Origin: an uncultured Prochlorococcus sp.
GTDB taxonomy: Bacteria; Cyanobacteriota; Cyanobacteriia; PCC-6307; Cyanobiaceae
Assembly: GCA_902534685.1 (NCBI GenBank)
Contig: CACAQP010000002.1
Span: forward strand, 1-47,561
Reading direction: 5' to 3'
Length of the DNA: 47,561 bases
The position numbers were made by a program, and so were the translations under genes. The notes under the pieces were generated by a model. That model was not told the origin of the DNA and did not search any database. It worked only from the letters and a program-made list of their open reading frames with translations. Of the stretch, positions 15,288-24,684 are shown one piece after another (position 1 is the stretch's first letter; each line of letters starts with the position of its first letter).

Positions 15288-15539
15288 TTATTTTTCCCAA
15301 AAGGGATCTGTAGTTAAAGAAACCTTTAAAGTACATTCTTTATTTTTTTTAATTTCACTGATACAAGCCCTCACTGTTTCACCATTTACATCTATCTCAC
15401 AGGCACCGCAACTACCTGTTAAGCAGCCAGTTGGAATTTCTAAACCTGCTTTTTTTGCAGTTGAGAACCAATCATCTCCCTCAGAGACGAATGTTTCTTC
15501 ATTGTTTGGCCATATTACTTTTATATTTTTTTCTTTCAA
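15288..15539 (-). CDS. 2Fe-2S ferredoxin-like protein
   Basis: An 83-residue electron carrier with a plant-type (beta-grasp) 2Fe-2S fold. Cluster Cys are in PTGCLTGSCGACEID (residues 39, 44, 47), and the fourth candidate at residue 59 in VRACI. This C-x4-C-x2-C-x11-C spacing is nearer to molybdenum-hydroxylase small subunits than to photosynthetic PetF, where the last Cys lies about 29 residues on; Cys69 is an alternative ligand. It starts 4 bases inside the end of cobQ, so the two are translationally coupled, but a functional link to cobalamin synthesis is not established. The redox partner is unknown. Confidence 0.88.
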   Translation of the reverse strand: MKEKNIKVIWPNNEETFVSEGDDWFSTAKKAGLEIPTGCLTGSCGACEIDVNGETVRACISEIKKNKECTLKVSLTTDPFWEK

Positions 15540-17065
15540 CTTAAAAATGATTTGAGATTTAAATGTTTGTGGAATTCATTCGCAAGATTATCAATAATTG
15601 ATTGTCTCTTCTCTTTATAAGATATTGATTTTTTATTTAATATTGGTAAATTTTTACTCTTCCTTATTAAATTAATATATTCCTCTCTCCAACTATCATT
15701 TTCAAAGATCCCATGAATGTATGTTCCTGCAATAGTTCCGCCTTTATTATTTTCTTTGTACCAACCTAGATCTAAATCTTTAAAAATAGGTTTAATCTTT
15801 AATGAACTTTGAATTTCATCCAATACAGTATGACCATTATGAATTTCAAATCCATTAATTTCTGATTGGCATGGCCATATAGATTTAGAGTTGATTTGAC
15901 GTGTTAATTTTTTTTTAAAGAAAGTCGTTTTTAATGGTAGTAATCCAATCCCTTTAATTTTTTGTTCAGAATAATTTTTGGAACCCTCTTTAAAATAAGG
16001 ATCTTCAAGTGTAGTCCCTAACATTTGTAAACCTCCACATATTCCAATAATATTCCCTTTGTTATTTGAATATTCCCTTATATCTCCTGATAAGCCAGAA
16101 TTTTCAAGAAATATTTGATCTTTAATCGTTTGTTTACTGCCCGGCAGAATAATGAAGTCATACTTACTAAGGTTTTGTGATTCTCTAATCCATTCAATTA
16201 ATATTGTTTCTTCATTTTCTAGAGGGTCAAAATCTGAAAAGTTGCTTATGGAGGGCAACTTTACAATCCCAACTTTGATTTCAGGATTTTTAGAAAGTGA
16301 TTTTTTTTCTATTAAATCTAAAGAATCCTCTGGAGGAAATGAATCATTTAACCAAGGAATAATACCAATAACAGGGATTTGAGTTTTATTCTCTATCCAT
16401 TTTTTCCCATTTTCAAATAATGATAGGTCTCCTCTGAATCTATTTATAATAATTCCCTTAATAAGTTTCTTTTCTTCAGGCTTCATTAATTCAAGAGTGC
16501 CAATTATTTGTGCAAATACACCTCCCCTTTCAATATCAGTAACTAATATGCAATTCGCATTTAAATATTTTGCAATTCTTAAATTAGTAAGGTCTCTATG
16601 AATCAAATTCATCTCTACCGGACTGCCAGCCCCCTCGATAATTAAGCGGCAATTCGGATTCCTTTCATAAATAGAATTTAGACTTTTTTTAATTACTTCC
16701 CAGCCTGGAATAAACCAATCTTTATAGTAATTTTTTGCGGTTGTGGTGCCTATGCTTTTGCCAAGGTGAATCACCTCGCTTAGTGAGTTTCCTTGTGGTT
16801 TTAATAAAATGGGATTCATTTCTGTTGAGGGATTAATACCACAAGCAAAAGCTTGAAGTGCTTGTGAATATGCCATCTCTCCACCTTCCCAATCAACCCA
16901 AGCGTTGTTACTCATATTTTGTCCTTTAAAAGGTATTGGTTCTTCTCCTAAATTTTTAAGAATCCTGCAAATAGCAGTAACTGTTAAGGATTTTCCTGCT
17001 CCACTTGAAGTACCTAGGACCATTATTGGTTTCCTTATTTTATGTAATTTTGCTTCTGACTCCAT
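15536..17065 (-). CDS. cobQ: cobyric acid synthase
   Basis: CobQ amidates the b, d, e and g carboxyl groups of adenosylcobyrinate a,c-diamide using glutamine and ATP, a late step of B12 (in Prochlorococcus, pseudocobalamin) synthesis. The N-terminal P-loop domain shows LGTSSGAGKSLTVTAICRIL, with QNMSNNAWVD and EMAYSQALQA after it as in all CobQ proteins; the class I glutamine amidotransferase domain has the nucleophile elbow GICGGLQMLG near residue 345 and the catalytic His in TYIHGIFEND near 450. 509 residues, normal length. First gene of a two-gene unit, overlapping the ferredoxin gene by 4 bp (ATGA-type coupling). Confidence 0.97.
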   Translation of the reverse strand: MESEAKLHKIRKPIMVLGTSSGAGKSLTVTAICRILKNLGEEPIPFKGQNMSNNAWVDWEGGEMAYSQALQAFACGINPSTEMNPILLKPQGNSLSEVIHLGKSIGTTTAKNYYKDWFIPGWEVIKKSLNSIYERNPNCRLIIEGAGSPVEMNLIHRDLTNLRIAKYLNANCILVTDIERGGVFAQIIGTLELMKPEEKKLIKGIIINRFRGDLSLFENGKKWIENKTQIPVIGIIPWLNDSFPPEDSLDLIEKKSLSKNPEIKVGIVKLPSISNFSDFDPLENEETILIEWIRESQNLSKYDFIILPGSKQTIKDQIFLENSGLSGDIREYSNNKGNIIGICGGLQMLGTTLEDPYFKEGSKNYSEQKIKGIGLLPLKTTFFKKKLTRQINSKSIWPCQSEINGFEIHNGHTVLDEIQSSLKIKPIFKDLDLGWYKENNKGGTIAGTYIHGIFENDSWREEYINLIRKSKNLPILNKKSISYKEKRQSIIDNLANEFHKHLNLKSFLS

Positions 17066-17131
17066 TAGTAATTTATATTAATTTTAAAATTTATTAATTA
17101 TTAAATTGAATTATAATTTGGTAAAAAATTT

Positions 17132-17743
17132 GTGTTAATTCTAGCCTCTGCTTCTCAATCTAGAAAGAAATTACTAGAAAATTGTCAAATCGAATTTATC
17201 CAAATATCAAGTAACTTTGATGAAACTACTATTCAAGAAAAGAATATATTTAATTTAGCTTTGGAATTATCTTTTCAAAAGGCCAATAGTTTATCTGAAA
17301 ATATTCAAAACATTTCATTGCCCGAAGAATTTGATTATGGTCCTTTAGAAATACTTGGGTGCGATTCAATTTTTGAATTTAAAGGAGAAGCTTATGGAAA
17401 ACCATCTAATAAAGAGGAGGCATTTATTAGATGGAAAAAAATGTCTGGAGAATTTGGATTTTTACATACTGGACATACCCTGATAATTGGGGATTATGAT
17501 TCAACTTCCAAAATTTTTAAAATCACTGAAATAATAAAAAAAACAGTAAGTTCAAGAGTTTATTTTTCTAATTTGGAAGATTGGGAAATCAAGAGTTATG
17601 TAGATACAAATGAACCTTTATATTGCGCCGGAGGATTTGCCTTGGAAGGTATAGGCGGTAAATATATAGAAAAAATAGAAGGTTGTTTCAGTAATGTAAT
17701 GGGTTTAAGTTTGCCATGGCTCAGAGAAAATTTACATAGATAA
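17132..17743 (+). CDS. maf: Maf-like nucleotide pyrophosphatase
   Basis: A 203-residue housecleaning nucleotide pyrophosphatase that hydrolyses non-canonical or UTP/TTP-type nucleotides and was first linked to septum inhibition. The signature N-terminus [17 protein letters not shown], the Glu/Lys pocket [27 protein letters not shown] and the C-terminal [21 protein letters not shown] are all present, in the usual order. The start is a GTG with no ATG in a sensible place. Divergent from cobQ; its 3' end shares a bidirectional terminator with psbC. Confidence 0.95.
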   Translation: MLILASASQSRKKLLENCQIEFIQISSNFDETTIQEKNIFNLALELSFQKANSLSENIQNISLPEEFDYGPLEILGCDSIFEFKGEAYGKPSNKEEAFIRWKKMSGEFGFLHTGHTLIIGDYDSTSKIFKITEIIKKTVSSRVYFSNLEDWEIKSYVDTNEPLYCAGGFALEGIGGKYIEKIEGCFSNVMGLSLPWLRENLHR

Positions 17744-17754
17744 TAAAATTGAGC

Positions 17755-17790
17755 AAAAAAAAACCCTATCAAAAAGATAGGGCTTTTTTT
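17755..17790. terminator. bidirectional terminator between maf and psbC
   Basis: Perfect 7-bp stem CCCTATC / GATAGGG with loop aaaaa, flanked by nine A residues on the left and seven T residues on the right, so it reads as a Rho-independent terminator on both strands. It lies 12 bases after the maf stop and 15 bases beyond the psbC stop. Confidence 0.92.
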
Positions 17791-17804
17791 AGATGAAATA
17801 GAAA

Positions 17805-19187
17805 TTAATCTAGATCAGGCATTTCTAGAGCTGGTTCACTCTTTCTGTCGATTCCTTTCTCGAAACCAGCAGCGGCAGCTCTAGCACGTCCAGCATGCCA
17901 AAGATGACCGATGAATGTAAACCATCCTAGGAAGAATTGAGCAGCAGCTAACCATTGTCTTAAGTTAACGAAGTTAACAGCATTTGGCTCTGTAATGATT
18001 CCACCAACAGAGTTGATAGAAGCGTTAGGAGCATGAGTCATATATTCAGCAGCTCTTCTTACCTGCCAAGGCTGAATATCATTTTGGATTTTCTCGAGAC
18101 TTAATCCGTTAGGACCTCTTAAAGGCTCTAACCATGGACCTCTGAAATCCCAAAATCTCATCGTTTCACCACCAAATATAATTTCACCAGTAGGAGATCT
18201 CATGAGATACTTACCTAGACCTGTTGGTCCCATTGTTGAACCTACGTTAGCTCCAATTCTTTGGTCTCTCACAAGGAAAGTAAAGCTTTGAGCCTGTGAA
18301 GCTTCAGCATTTGTTGGGCCATAGAATTCTGAAGGATAAGCAGTATTGTTAAACCAGATGAATGTTGATGCAATAAAGCTTGCTACACAAATTCCACCTA
18401 AAGCATAACTAAGTAGACCTTCACCGTTCCATATGAATGCTCTTCTTGCCCATCCAAATGGTTTGGTAAAGATATGGAAAAGACCACCAATTATTGCGGT
18501 AATTCCAACATACACGTGACCACCAACTATATCTTCTATTGAGTTAACACCGATTATTGAACCAGCGCCACCCCAAGGAGACCTAAATAGGTAACCAAGT
18601 ATTACTCTTGGATCTAATGTAGGACTGACTAGCCTAACTTCTCCACCACCAGGTGCCCATGTATCATAAGCGCCTCCAATGAACATCCAATCAAAAACGA
18701 AAAATAATGCACCAACTCCTAATACTATTAAGTGATAACCCAAGATATTAGTCATTTGATTCTTATCTCTCCAATCTGTTGAAAAGAAAGGAAAATCTTG
18801 CTCAAGTTTTTCTGGACCTGCTAAGGAATGATAGATACCACCAAATCCTAAGACTGCAGAAGAAATTAAATGCATCACACCAGCCACAAAGAATGGGTAT
18901 ACATCAGTAACTTCTCCACCAGGACCTATTCCAAACCCAAACATTGCAACATGAGGCATACAAATTAAGCCTTGTTCCCACATTGGTTTATCGAATGTGA
19001 AATGACTAACTTCGAATAACATCATTGCACCGGCCCAGAAAACAATAAGGCCAGTGTGTGCAATATGAGCACCAAGTAAACGGCCAGATAAATTAATTAA
19101 TCTGGCATTACCTACATACCAAGCATAACCAGTTTCTTCAATACTCTGGTTAGGGGCTCTAAGTAAACTATTAAAGGGCGTTTCCAC
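17805..19187 (-). CDS. psbC: photosystem II CP43 core antenna protein
   Basis: CP43 binds chlorophyll (divinyl chlorophyll in Prochlorococcus) and beta-carotene, passes excitation to the PSII reaction centre, and supplies a ligand to the manganese cluster. The 460-residue chain shows six helices with conserved His ([37 protein letters not shown]) and the large lumenal loop with [20 protein letters not shown], whose GGETMRFWD includes the Mn/Ca ligand region. The track starts at 19214, but the conserved start is a GTG at 19187 giving [13 protein letters not shown], with GAGGAGG 9 bases ahead inside psbD. It overlaps the end of psbD by 17 bp, the usual cyanobacterial and plastid arrangement. 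Confidence 0.98.
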   Translation of the reverse strand: METPFNSLLRAPNQSIEETGYAWYVGNARLINLSGRLLGAHIAHTGLIVFWAGAMMLFEVSHFTFDKPMWEQGLICMPHVAMFGFGIGPGGEVTDVYPFFVAGVMHLISSAVLGFGGIYHSLAGPEKLEQDFPFFSTDWRDKNQMTNILGYHLIVLGVGALFFVFDWMFIGGAYDTWAPGGGEVRLVSPTLDPRVILGYLFRSPWGGAGSIIGVNSIEDIVGGHVYVGITAIIGGLFHIFTKPFGWARRAFIWNGEGLLSYALGGICVASFIASTFIWFNNTAYPSEFYGPTNAEASQAQSFTFLVRDQRIGANVGSTMGPTGLGKYLMRSPTGEIIFGGETMRFWDFRGPWLEPLRGPNGLSLEKIQNDIQPWQVRRAAEYMTHAPNASINSVGGIITEPNAVNFVNLRQWLAAAQFFLGWFTFIGHLWHAGRARAAAAGFEKGIDRKSEPALEMPDLD

Positions 19188-20247
19188 GTGGTAGAACCTC
19201 CTCAGGGAATACAAAGTTTTCGTGTGGTTGATCCACAGAAGACATCCATGCTCTCATACCTTCGTTCAAAAGTATATTTTTTGTATAGAAAGTTTCAAAT
19301 TCTGGATCTTCAGCTGCACGAATTTCTTGGCTTACGAAATCATAAGCTCTTAAATTAAGTGCTAATCCTACGATACCAATTGAAGATGTCCACATACCCA
19401 TAACAGGTACAAATAACATCAAGAAGTGTAAGAAACGTTTGTTTGAGAAAGCGATACCGAAGATTTGACTCCAGAATCTATTCGCTGTAATCATCGAATA
19501 AGTTTCTTCTTCTTGTGTTGGGTCAAAAGCTCTAAATGTTGAACTTTGAACCTTACCATCTGTATAAATACTTGTATCTTCATACAAAGTGTTCTGTACT
19601 GTAGCTCCATGAATAGCGCAAAGTAGAGCACCACCAAGAATTCCAGCTACTCCCATCATGTGGAATGGGTTTAGAGTGATATTGTGAAAACCTTGAATGA
19701 ACAGAATATAACGGAAGATTGCTGCAACACCAAATGAAGGTGCGAAGAACCAACTATGCTGTCCTAGAGGATAAATAAGGAAAATACTTGTGAATACTGC
19801 AATAACAGCTGAGAAAGCTAATGCGTTGTATGGTCTAATTCCAACAAGGCCAGCAATTTCAAACTGACGAAGCATAAAACCAATTAGGCCAAATACTCCA
19901 TGTAATGCAACGAAGTTCCAAAGACCACCAAGTTGTAGCCATCTTACGAAACTACCTTGGGCTTCAGGACCCCATAAAAATAGAAGACTGTGTCCCATGG
20001 CATCACCAGGGGTACTTACAGCTGCTGTTAAAAAGTTACAACCTTCAAGGTATGAGCTTGCAACTCCGTGTGTGTACCAAGAGGTAACAAATGTTGTTCC
20101 GACAAACCAACCACCTATAGCAAGATATGCACAAGGAAGTAGGAGTAGTCCAGACCAACCAATAAATACAAAGCGGTCGCGCTTCAACCAATCATCGAGG
20201 ACATCAAACCATCCTCTTTGTGGGGCGCTACCAACTGCGATCGTCAT
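19171..20247 (-). CDS. psbD: photosystem II D2 reaction centre protein
   Basis: D2 forms the PSII reaction centre heterodimer with D1, binding half of P680, pheophytin, the QA plastoquinone and the non-haem iron. The 358-residue chain has the five expected helices; visible features are the cytosolic N-terminus [16 protein letters not shown], the chlorophyll/iron His in [21 protein letters not shown] and [11 protein letters not shown], and the end [22 protein letters not shown]. First gene of psbD-psbC; its last codons carry the psbC Shine-Dalgarno and GTG start. No Shine-Dalgarno is evident before its own ATG. Confidence 0.99.
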   Translation of the reverse strand: MTIAVGSAPQRGWFDVLDDWLKRDRFVFIGWSGLLLLPCAYLAIGGWFVGTTFVTSWYTHGVASSYLEGCNFLTAAVSTPGDAMGHSLLFLWGPEAQGSFVRWLQLGGLWNFVALHGVFGLIGFMLRQFEIAGLVGIRPYNALAFSAVIAVFTSIFLIYPLGQHSWFFAPSFGVAAIFRYILFIQGFHNITLNPFHMMGVAGILGGALLCAIHGATVQNTLYEDTSIYTDGKVQSSTFRAFDPTQEEETYSMITANRFWSQIFGIAFSNKRFLHFLMLFVPVMGMWTSSIGIVGLALNLRAYDFVSQEIRAAEDPEFETFYTKNILLNEGMRAWMSSVDQPHENFVFPEEVLPRGNAL

Positions 20248-20427
20248 GAGAAATCGTTTTTAGCTTCGGGATACGCAGTGACTGTAACAAAGATTGAGAG
20301 TAATGTGGGGAAATATTTGTATATCTGAAATGCCTTGTAAAGCTTTCCTGACTTTTTTATTAAAAATTAGGTAAGAATACTCCCTTGGTTTGTTAAATTA
20401 TCTGAATTAGGCTTAAAAAAGATAAAA

Positions 20428-20985
20428 ATGAATTCAGACCTCACGTCTTTCGATAAAATCGAACAAAAAATCGGTGGATCAAGAAAAATTTCAAATTATA
20501 TTATTGGAGGAATGCTGACGATAGGAGGTATTGGTTTTCTTTTGGCCTCTATATCTAGCTACACAGGGAGGGATTTCTTACCTTTAGGAAATCCTTCATC
20601 TTTATTGTTTATCCCTCAAGGAATAATAATGGGAGCATACGGAGTAATAGCGAATTTATTAAATTTTTACTTGTGGTATTTGGTTTACATAAACTTTGGC
20701 TCAGGAAGTAATTATTTTGATAAATCATCAAAATCTGTAGAAATAAAAAGAAAAGGATTATTTAAAGATATTGAAGTTAAATTAAATTTCGATGAAATTA
20801 AATCGGTTAAGTTGGATATAAGTGAGGGATTTAATCCTAGAAGAAGGATTGCTTTAGTTTTAAAAGGTAGAAAGAAACCTCTCCCTTTAAGTGGAGCAGG
20901 TGAACTTAAACCACTGCTTCAAGTTGAAGAAGAAGGAGCGCGTCTGGCTAAATTTTTGGATGTTAGTTTGGAGGGATTAAAATAA
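20428..20985 (+). CDS. ycf4: photosystem I assembly protein Ycf4
   Basis: A 185-residue thylakoid membrane protein that helps assemble photosystem I. It has two hydrophobic segments near the N-terminus (IIGGMLTIGGIGFLLASIS and a second around GIIMGAYGVIANLLNFYLW) joined by the family sequence GRDFLPLGNPSSLLFIPQG, then a soluble domain with FDEIKSVKLDISEGFNPRRRIALVLKGRKKPLPL. Length and order fit cyanobacterial Ycf4 exactly. Its last codons (TTGGAGGGATTAAAATAA) carry a GGAGG that probably serves the next gene, suggesting translational coupling. Confidence 0.96.
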   Translation: MNSDLTSFDKIEQKIGGSRKISNYIIGGMLTIGGIGFLLASISSYTGRDFLPLGNPSSLLFIPQGIIMGAYGVIANLLNFYLWYLVYINFGSGSNYFDKSSKSVEIKRKGLFKDIEVKLNFDEIKSVKLDISEGFNPRRRIALVLKGRKKPLPLSGAGELKPLLQVEEEGARLAKFLDVSLEGLK

Positions 20986-21026
20986 AAAAAAAATATTTTT
21001 TAAAAACATTATCTTTTATACAAGTT

Positions 21027-21638
21027 TTGTTTTTTGTGCAAGCTTGTAGTTATAAAAATAAGATTGATTCAAATTATTACTGCCAAAAACTTAAATTTAG
21101 TTGTACTCAGAGTAATAAGGTGATTTACTTTAAAACTACAAAAGGTGATTTTGAGGTTAAATTATTTGGCAAAGATAATCCAGTAACGGTATCAAACTTT
21201 CTTAAAAACATTGACAATAATATTTACGTAAATCAAAAATTTTATAAAATAATAAATTATCCCCAAATAAGGTTTATACATGGCGGTATTAATCCAGAAA
21301 ATAAACCTTATATTGAACGAACACAAAACCTGAATAAGACAAATCTATCAATACCTTTAGAAATAAAATTCAAAGAAGAAATTAAACCAAGATATAACTA
21401 TCAAATAAAAAATCCTAATGAGACTAATAATTTAGTAAATACTTTCGAAAGTGGTTCAATTGCTATGGTTAAAAGAGGTAAGAATAAATCTTCATCTACG
21501 GAATTTTTTTTTGTAACTAGTAAGATCCCAGAACTAGATGGAAGATATTCGATTTTTGGAAAGATTATCAAAGGATTAGATATACTCAAAAAAATCAATA
21601 AAGATGACTACATAAAGGCAGTTCAGATAACTAATTAA
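21027..21638 (+). CDS. cyclophilin-type peptidyl-prolyl isomerase, likely lipoprotein (start uncertain)
   Basis: A cyclophilin-fold protein for cis-trans isomerisation of prolyl bonds, probably anchored outside the inner membrane. Cyclophilin features are [51 protein letters not shown] and [14 protein letters not shown]; the catalytic Arg may be in QIRFIHGG, while several other active-site residues are divergent, so activity may be low. The track starts at a TTG (MFFVQAC), but the frame continues upstream into [21 protein letters not shown], a full lipoprotein signal peptide with Cys as the lipidated residue. The only start candidates there are ATA (20982) or ATT (20976), placed just after GGAGG in the ycf4 end. 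Its last codons overlap the convergent ilvH by 4 bp. Confidence 0.8.
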   Translation: MFFVQACSYKNKIDSNYYCQKLKFSCTQSNKVIYFKTTKGDFEVKLFGKDNPVTVSNFLKNIDNNIYVNQKFYKIINYPQIRFIHGGINPENKPYIERTQNLNKTNLSIPLEIKFKEEIKPRYNYQIKNPNETNNLVNTFESGSIAMVKRGKNKSSSTEFFFVTSKIPELDGRYSIFGKIIKGLDILKKINKDDYIKAVQITN

Positions 21639-22159
21639 ATTTCTAGAGAATATTTGTTTATTTTCAACATTTCTGTATTAACCCCTGAAGAGCGTTTAAG
21701 AGCCACCTTACCAGTCCTCGCTATTTCAAGTATGCCGTATGGCTCGAGTAATTTCTCTAGAGCAACTAACTTCCCAGGATCTCCAACAACTTCAAGTGTT
21801 AGGGCTATGTCTGATACATCAACAACTTTTGCACGGAAAATCTGCACTATATCAAGGATATTACTCCTGGTATCTTCTTTCGATGAAACTTTTAGTAACA
21901 TCAATTCTCTTTCAACAGCTGCGAGATTAGTAAAATCTACAACTCCCAGAACATTAAATAATTTATTAAGTTGCTTCGTCATTTGTTGAAGGGTTTCATC
22001 ATCACCTTCTACTACCATTGTTAACCTTGAAATCCCTTTAGATTCTGCAGGCCCTACTGCAAGGCTATCTATGTTAAATCCCCTTCTGGCAAAGAGACCT
22101 GAGATTCTACTCAAGGCTCCAGATTCGTCTTCTACAAGAACTGATAATGTATGTTTCAT
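21635..22159 (-). CDS. ilvH: acetolactate synthase small (regulatory) subunit
   Basis: The regulatory chain of acetohydroxyacid synthase, which commits pyruvate to valine, leucine and isoleucine synthesis; this subunit activates the catalytic IlvB and confers valine feedback. The N-terminal ACT domain is clear ([34 protein letters not shown]), followed by the linker and the second ALS_ss_C domain with [23 protein letters not shown]. 174 residues, standard. ilvB is not in this window. It sits 3 bases downstream of the alpha/beta hydrolase gene on the same strand, so the two are probably cotranscribed. Confidence 0.97.
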   Translation of the reverse strand: MKHTLSVLVEDESGALSRISGLFARRGFNIDSLAVGPAESKGISRLTMVVEGDDETLQQMTKQLNKLFNVLGVVDFTNLAAVERELMLLKVSSKEDTRSNILDIVQIFRAKVVDVSDIALTLEVVGDPGKLVALEKLLEPYGILEIARTGKVALKRSSGVNTEMLKINKYSLEI

Positions 22160-22162
22160 ATT

Positions 22163-23107
22163 TTAAAAGGTTTTTAATTCTCTAATCCATTCAAAAGAGA
22201 TTCTATTGAATACTGAAGGATCTTCATCATGGATACAATGGCCTGAATTGGATACTATTTTTAATTTTACCCATCTATGGAAATTTGCAATCTTTTTACC
22301 AATAAACAAAGGTATGAAATTATCTTTTTCTCCCCAAATCAATAAGAAAGGAACTTTTTTTGAGGCGCTAAGTTTTCTTAAAAGGTAAGAAGCTTGAAAT
22401 TTTTCGTCTCTTGAAGACATTCCAATACACATCGCTCTTAATGATCTAGCAGAAGTTCTCCTTAAAACTGGTTTCGTTATTATATCTATTAGTTCGCTAT
22501 CGATATTATCTTTTTTGAAATAGGCAGAATTTAGTCCCAGTTTTATAACCCCTAATTTGGTTATAAAAAATAAAATAAGCTCCAAAGGTAAAAACAAAAA
22601 AAATAATCTTATGAATTTATCTTTAAATTTTTTTAATAATCTTTGTGCTGTTATTTTTTTTTGGTTTTCCATAATTTGATCTGGTAGAGGCGATGCAATA
22701 ACCGTTGCAATCTGATCTTCAAATGAAACAGCACATGTTAAAGCAACTAGTGATCCAAGTGAATTGCCTATTAGAATGACTTTTTTAGAATTCTTCGGTC
22801 TAATAACTTGTGCAATAAAGTCTTTCAATTGATTAGACCAAATTTCATTATCTAGCTTTCCAATTTGTCTTATTCCAGGTTGATCTGAATCACCAAATCC
22901 AATTAAATCTAAAGAATAAGACGCAAAATTCCTTTTAGCAAAATATTCTAAATTGTTCCTCCAATGTTTTCTACTAGCGCCAAATCCATGTATAAAGATG
23001 ATTGGAATTTCATTTTCTTCGCCTGTTACACTCCAACAAATTTTAAAACCATTCCAGTTCCAGTAATTAGGAAAGTTAATATTTTCTTCTTTAAAAGATT
23101 TATTCAT
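22163..23107 (-). CDS. alpha/beta hydrolase
   Basis: A 314-residue alpha/beta hydrolase with no signal peptide. The oxyanion strand HGFGASRKHWRNNL, nucleophile elbow ILIGNSLGSLVA (Ser near residue 118), acid-bearing strand LLIWGEKDNFIPL and catalytic His in SNSGHCIHDEDP are all present. A long cap insert with hydrophobic residues (FIRLFFLFLPLELILFFITKLG) suggests a membrane-facing lid and a lipophilic substrate. It resembles chloroplast/cyanobacterial hydrolases near pheophytinase in sequence style, but substrate assignment is not possible. First gene of a unit with ilvH; divergent from petM. Confidence 0.85.
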   Translation of the reverse strand: MNKSFKEENINFPNYWNWNGFKICWSVTGEENEIPIIFIHGFGASRKHWRNNLEYFAKRNFASYSLDLIGFGDSDQPGIRQIGKLDNEIWSNQLKDFIAQVIRPKNSKKVILIGNSLGSLVALTCAVSFEDQIATVIASPLPDQIMENQKKITAQRLLKKFKDKFIRLFFLFLPLELILFFITKLGVIKLGLNSAYFKKDNIDSELIDIITKPVLRRTSARSLRAMCIGMSSRDEKFQASYLLRKLSASKKVPFLLIWGEKDNFIPLFIGKKIANFHRWVKLKIVSNSGHCIHDEDPSVFNRISFEWIRELKTF

Positions 23108-23199
23108 ATATTAAAAATTTTCAAGATATTTGCATTATCTACTTTTTTAACGAATAATTGTATATTAAATGTAAATTATAGTAATCATTAAATTTTACT

Positions 23200-23298
23200 A
23201 TGGCTAAAGAAATTTTTAGTATTGCTGCAGTTTTTTGGATACTAATACCAATAGGATTGGTTGGTGGCGCATTATTATTAAAGTTTCAGGGAGATTGA
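23200..23298 (+). CDS. petM: cytochrome b6f complex subunit PetM
   Basis: A 32-residue single-helix subunit of the cytochrome b6f complex, too short for the ORF track. It reads [17 protein letters not shown], then [14 protein letters not shown] and stop, which is the typical cyanobacterial PetM. The helix spans the thylakoid membrane at the edge of the complex that passes electrons from plastoquinol to plastocyanin. It stands alone between the divergent hydrolase and the Ycf39-like gene, 57 bases ahead of the latter, with which it may be cotranscribed. Confidence 0.95.
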
Positions 23299-23355
23299 TT
23301 CTCGCGAACACATCACAAATTGAGTTATTGTCTACAGGTTAAGTAAATCTTAAAT

Positions 23356-24318
23356 ATGAAGATTCTTTTAGTAGGAGCAACAGGGACACTTGGGAGGCAA
23401 ATAGCAAAACAAGCTATAGAAGAAGGTCATGAAGTGAGATGCTTTGTGAGAAACCCTAGAAAAGCTTCCTTTCTTCAAGAGTGGGGATGTGAATTAACAA
23501 AAGGTAACTTATTGAATTCTTCTGATATTGAATATGCATTACAAGATATTGAAGTCGTTATTGATGCTGCTACTAGTAAACCAGATGATCCTAAAAGTAT
23601 TTATGAAATAGACTGGGATGGAAAACTAAACTTATTTAATGCTTGTGAATCTTTTAATGTAAAAAGAGTCATATTCCTTTCAATACTTTTAACAGAGAAA
23701 TTTAGAAATGTTCCGTTAATGGACATCAAATATTGTACTGAAAAACTTCTTGAGAAATCTGGCCTAGATTATACAATCTTCAAATGTGCAGCTTTTATGC
23801 AAGGTGTTATAAGTCAATTTGCTATTCCAATTTTAGATAGCCAAGCAGTATGGATGAGCGGAAATCCAACTAAAATTGCATACATGAATACTCAAGACAT
23901 GGCAAAAGTTATAGTCGCAGCAGTCAATAATACAAAAACTTATAGAACATCATTGCCATTGGTGGGTCCTAAAGCATGGGATTCAAACGAAGTCATATCG
24001 CTATGTGAAAAATTTAGCGAAAAGAAGGCTAAAATTTTTAGAGTTTCCCCCTTCCTAATTAGCGTTACTCAAAAAGTAGTTTCCTTTTTCCAAGATTCTT
24101 TAAATGTTGCTGAAAGATTGGCTTTTGCTGAAGTAACAAGTAGTGGTGAATCATTAGATACTGACATGAGCAAAACATACGAAATATTAGAACTTAAAAA
24201 AGAAGATATGACATCACTAGAAAGTTATATAAAGGAGTACTACCAACAAATTCTTAAGAGATTAAGGGAAATGGAAGCAGATCTAAATATTGAAGAAAAA
24301 AAGAGATTACCTTTTTAA
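23356..24318 (+). CDS. ycf39: Ycf39/HCF244-like atypical short-chain dehydrogenase, PSII assembly
   Basis: A 320-residue NmrA-like Rossmann protein. The dinucleotide-binding motif is at the N-terminus (ILLVGATGTLGRQIAKQAIEEGHEVRCFVRNPRKA), followed by LTKGNLLNSSDIEYAL and VIDAATSKPDDPKSIYEIDWDGKLNLF, which are conserved in Ycf39 and plant HCF244. In cyanobacteria Ycf39 works with high-light-inducible proteins to deliver chlorophyll to newly made D1. The classical SDR catalytic Tyr-Lys pair is not evident, as expected for a scaffold role. The window also holds psbD, psbC and three hli genes, which fits that pathway though they are not adjacent. Confidence 0.9.
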   Translation: MKILLVGATGTLGRQIAKQAIEEGHEVRCFVRNPRKASFLQEWGCELTKGNLLNSSDIEYALQDIEVVIDAATSKPDDPKSIYEIDWDGKLNLFNACESFNVKRVIFLSILLTEKFRNVPLMDIKYCTEKLLEKSGLDYTIFKCAAFMQGVISQFAIPILDSQAVWMSGNPTKIAYMNTQDMAKVIVAAVNNTKTYRTSLPLVGPKAWDSNEVISLCEKFSEKKAKIFRVSPFLISVTQKVVSFFQDSLNVAERLAFAEVTSSGESLDTDMSKTYEILELKKEDMTSLESYIKEYYQQILKRLREMEADLNIEEKKRLPF

Positions 24319-24369
24319 TATTGCAATTTTAGACTAATATAGTATATTTGTACTATACAAATATTGCTG

Positions 24370-24378
24370 CCCCCCCCC
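24370..24378 (+). repeat. C9 homopolymer tract just before an ATG
   Basis: Nine consecutive C residues one base before the ATG of the 70-aa ORF, occupying the place of a Shine-Dalgarno in a genome where even four C in a row are unusual. Such tracts are prone to slippage. Confidence 0.8.
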
Positions 24379-24379
24379 T

Positions 24380-24592
24380 ATGTCTGTTTCTAGGTCTAAA
24401 AATCTTGAACGAAAACTAGATAATTTTGCAAAAGAAGCAAAAAATGAATTGAATAATGTTTGCGGATCTTCATTATGGGAAAGTCTGGGCTTTGTTTTTT
24501 TTGATCAATTAGAAGATTCTGAAAAAATTGCAAAAGCTAATTTTTACTATGGTCAACTTCAAATAATTAATGAAATTAAATTTTCAATTTGA
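24380..24592 (+). CDS. small hypothetical protein behind a poly-C tract
   Basis: A 70-residue soluble, mostly helical protein of unknown function: MSVSRSKNLERKLDNFAKEAKNEL, then CGSSLWESLGFVFFDQLEDSEK and a C-terminal helix. The pattern suggests a small two-helix domain. It has no Shine-Dalgarno; instead a run of nine C lies directly before the ATG. It lies between the Ycf39-like gene and infA on the same strand with 61- and 92-base gaps. Not recognised from any family. Confidence 0.6.
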   Translation: MSVSRSKNLERKLDNFAKEAKNELNNVCGSSLWESLGFVFFDQLEDSEKIAKANFYYGQLQIINEIKFSI

Positions 24593-24684
24593 ATTGAATT
24601 CTATATTTTTGCTTATGTAATTTTTCTTAAATCAATTTTGGCCAATCTTTTTCTGATAATATGAATTTAGTAAAAGATTAATTA

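Noticed and set aside
19905-20263. 60- and 88-aa plus-strand ORFs opposite psbD
   Set aside because: Shadow frames of a highly conserved gene.
21654-21989. 111-aa plus-strand ORF opposite ilvH
   Set aside because: Shadow of ilvH; composition mirrors its antisense.
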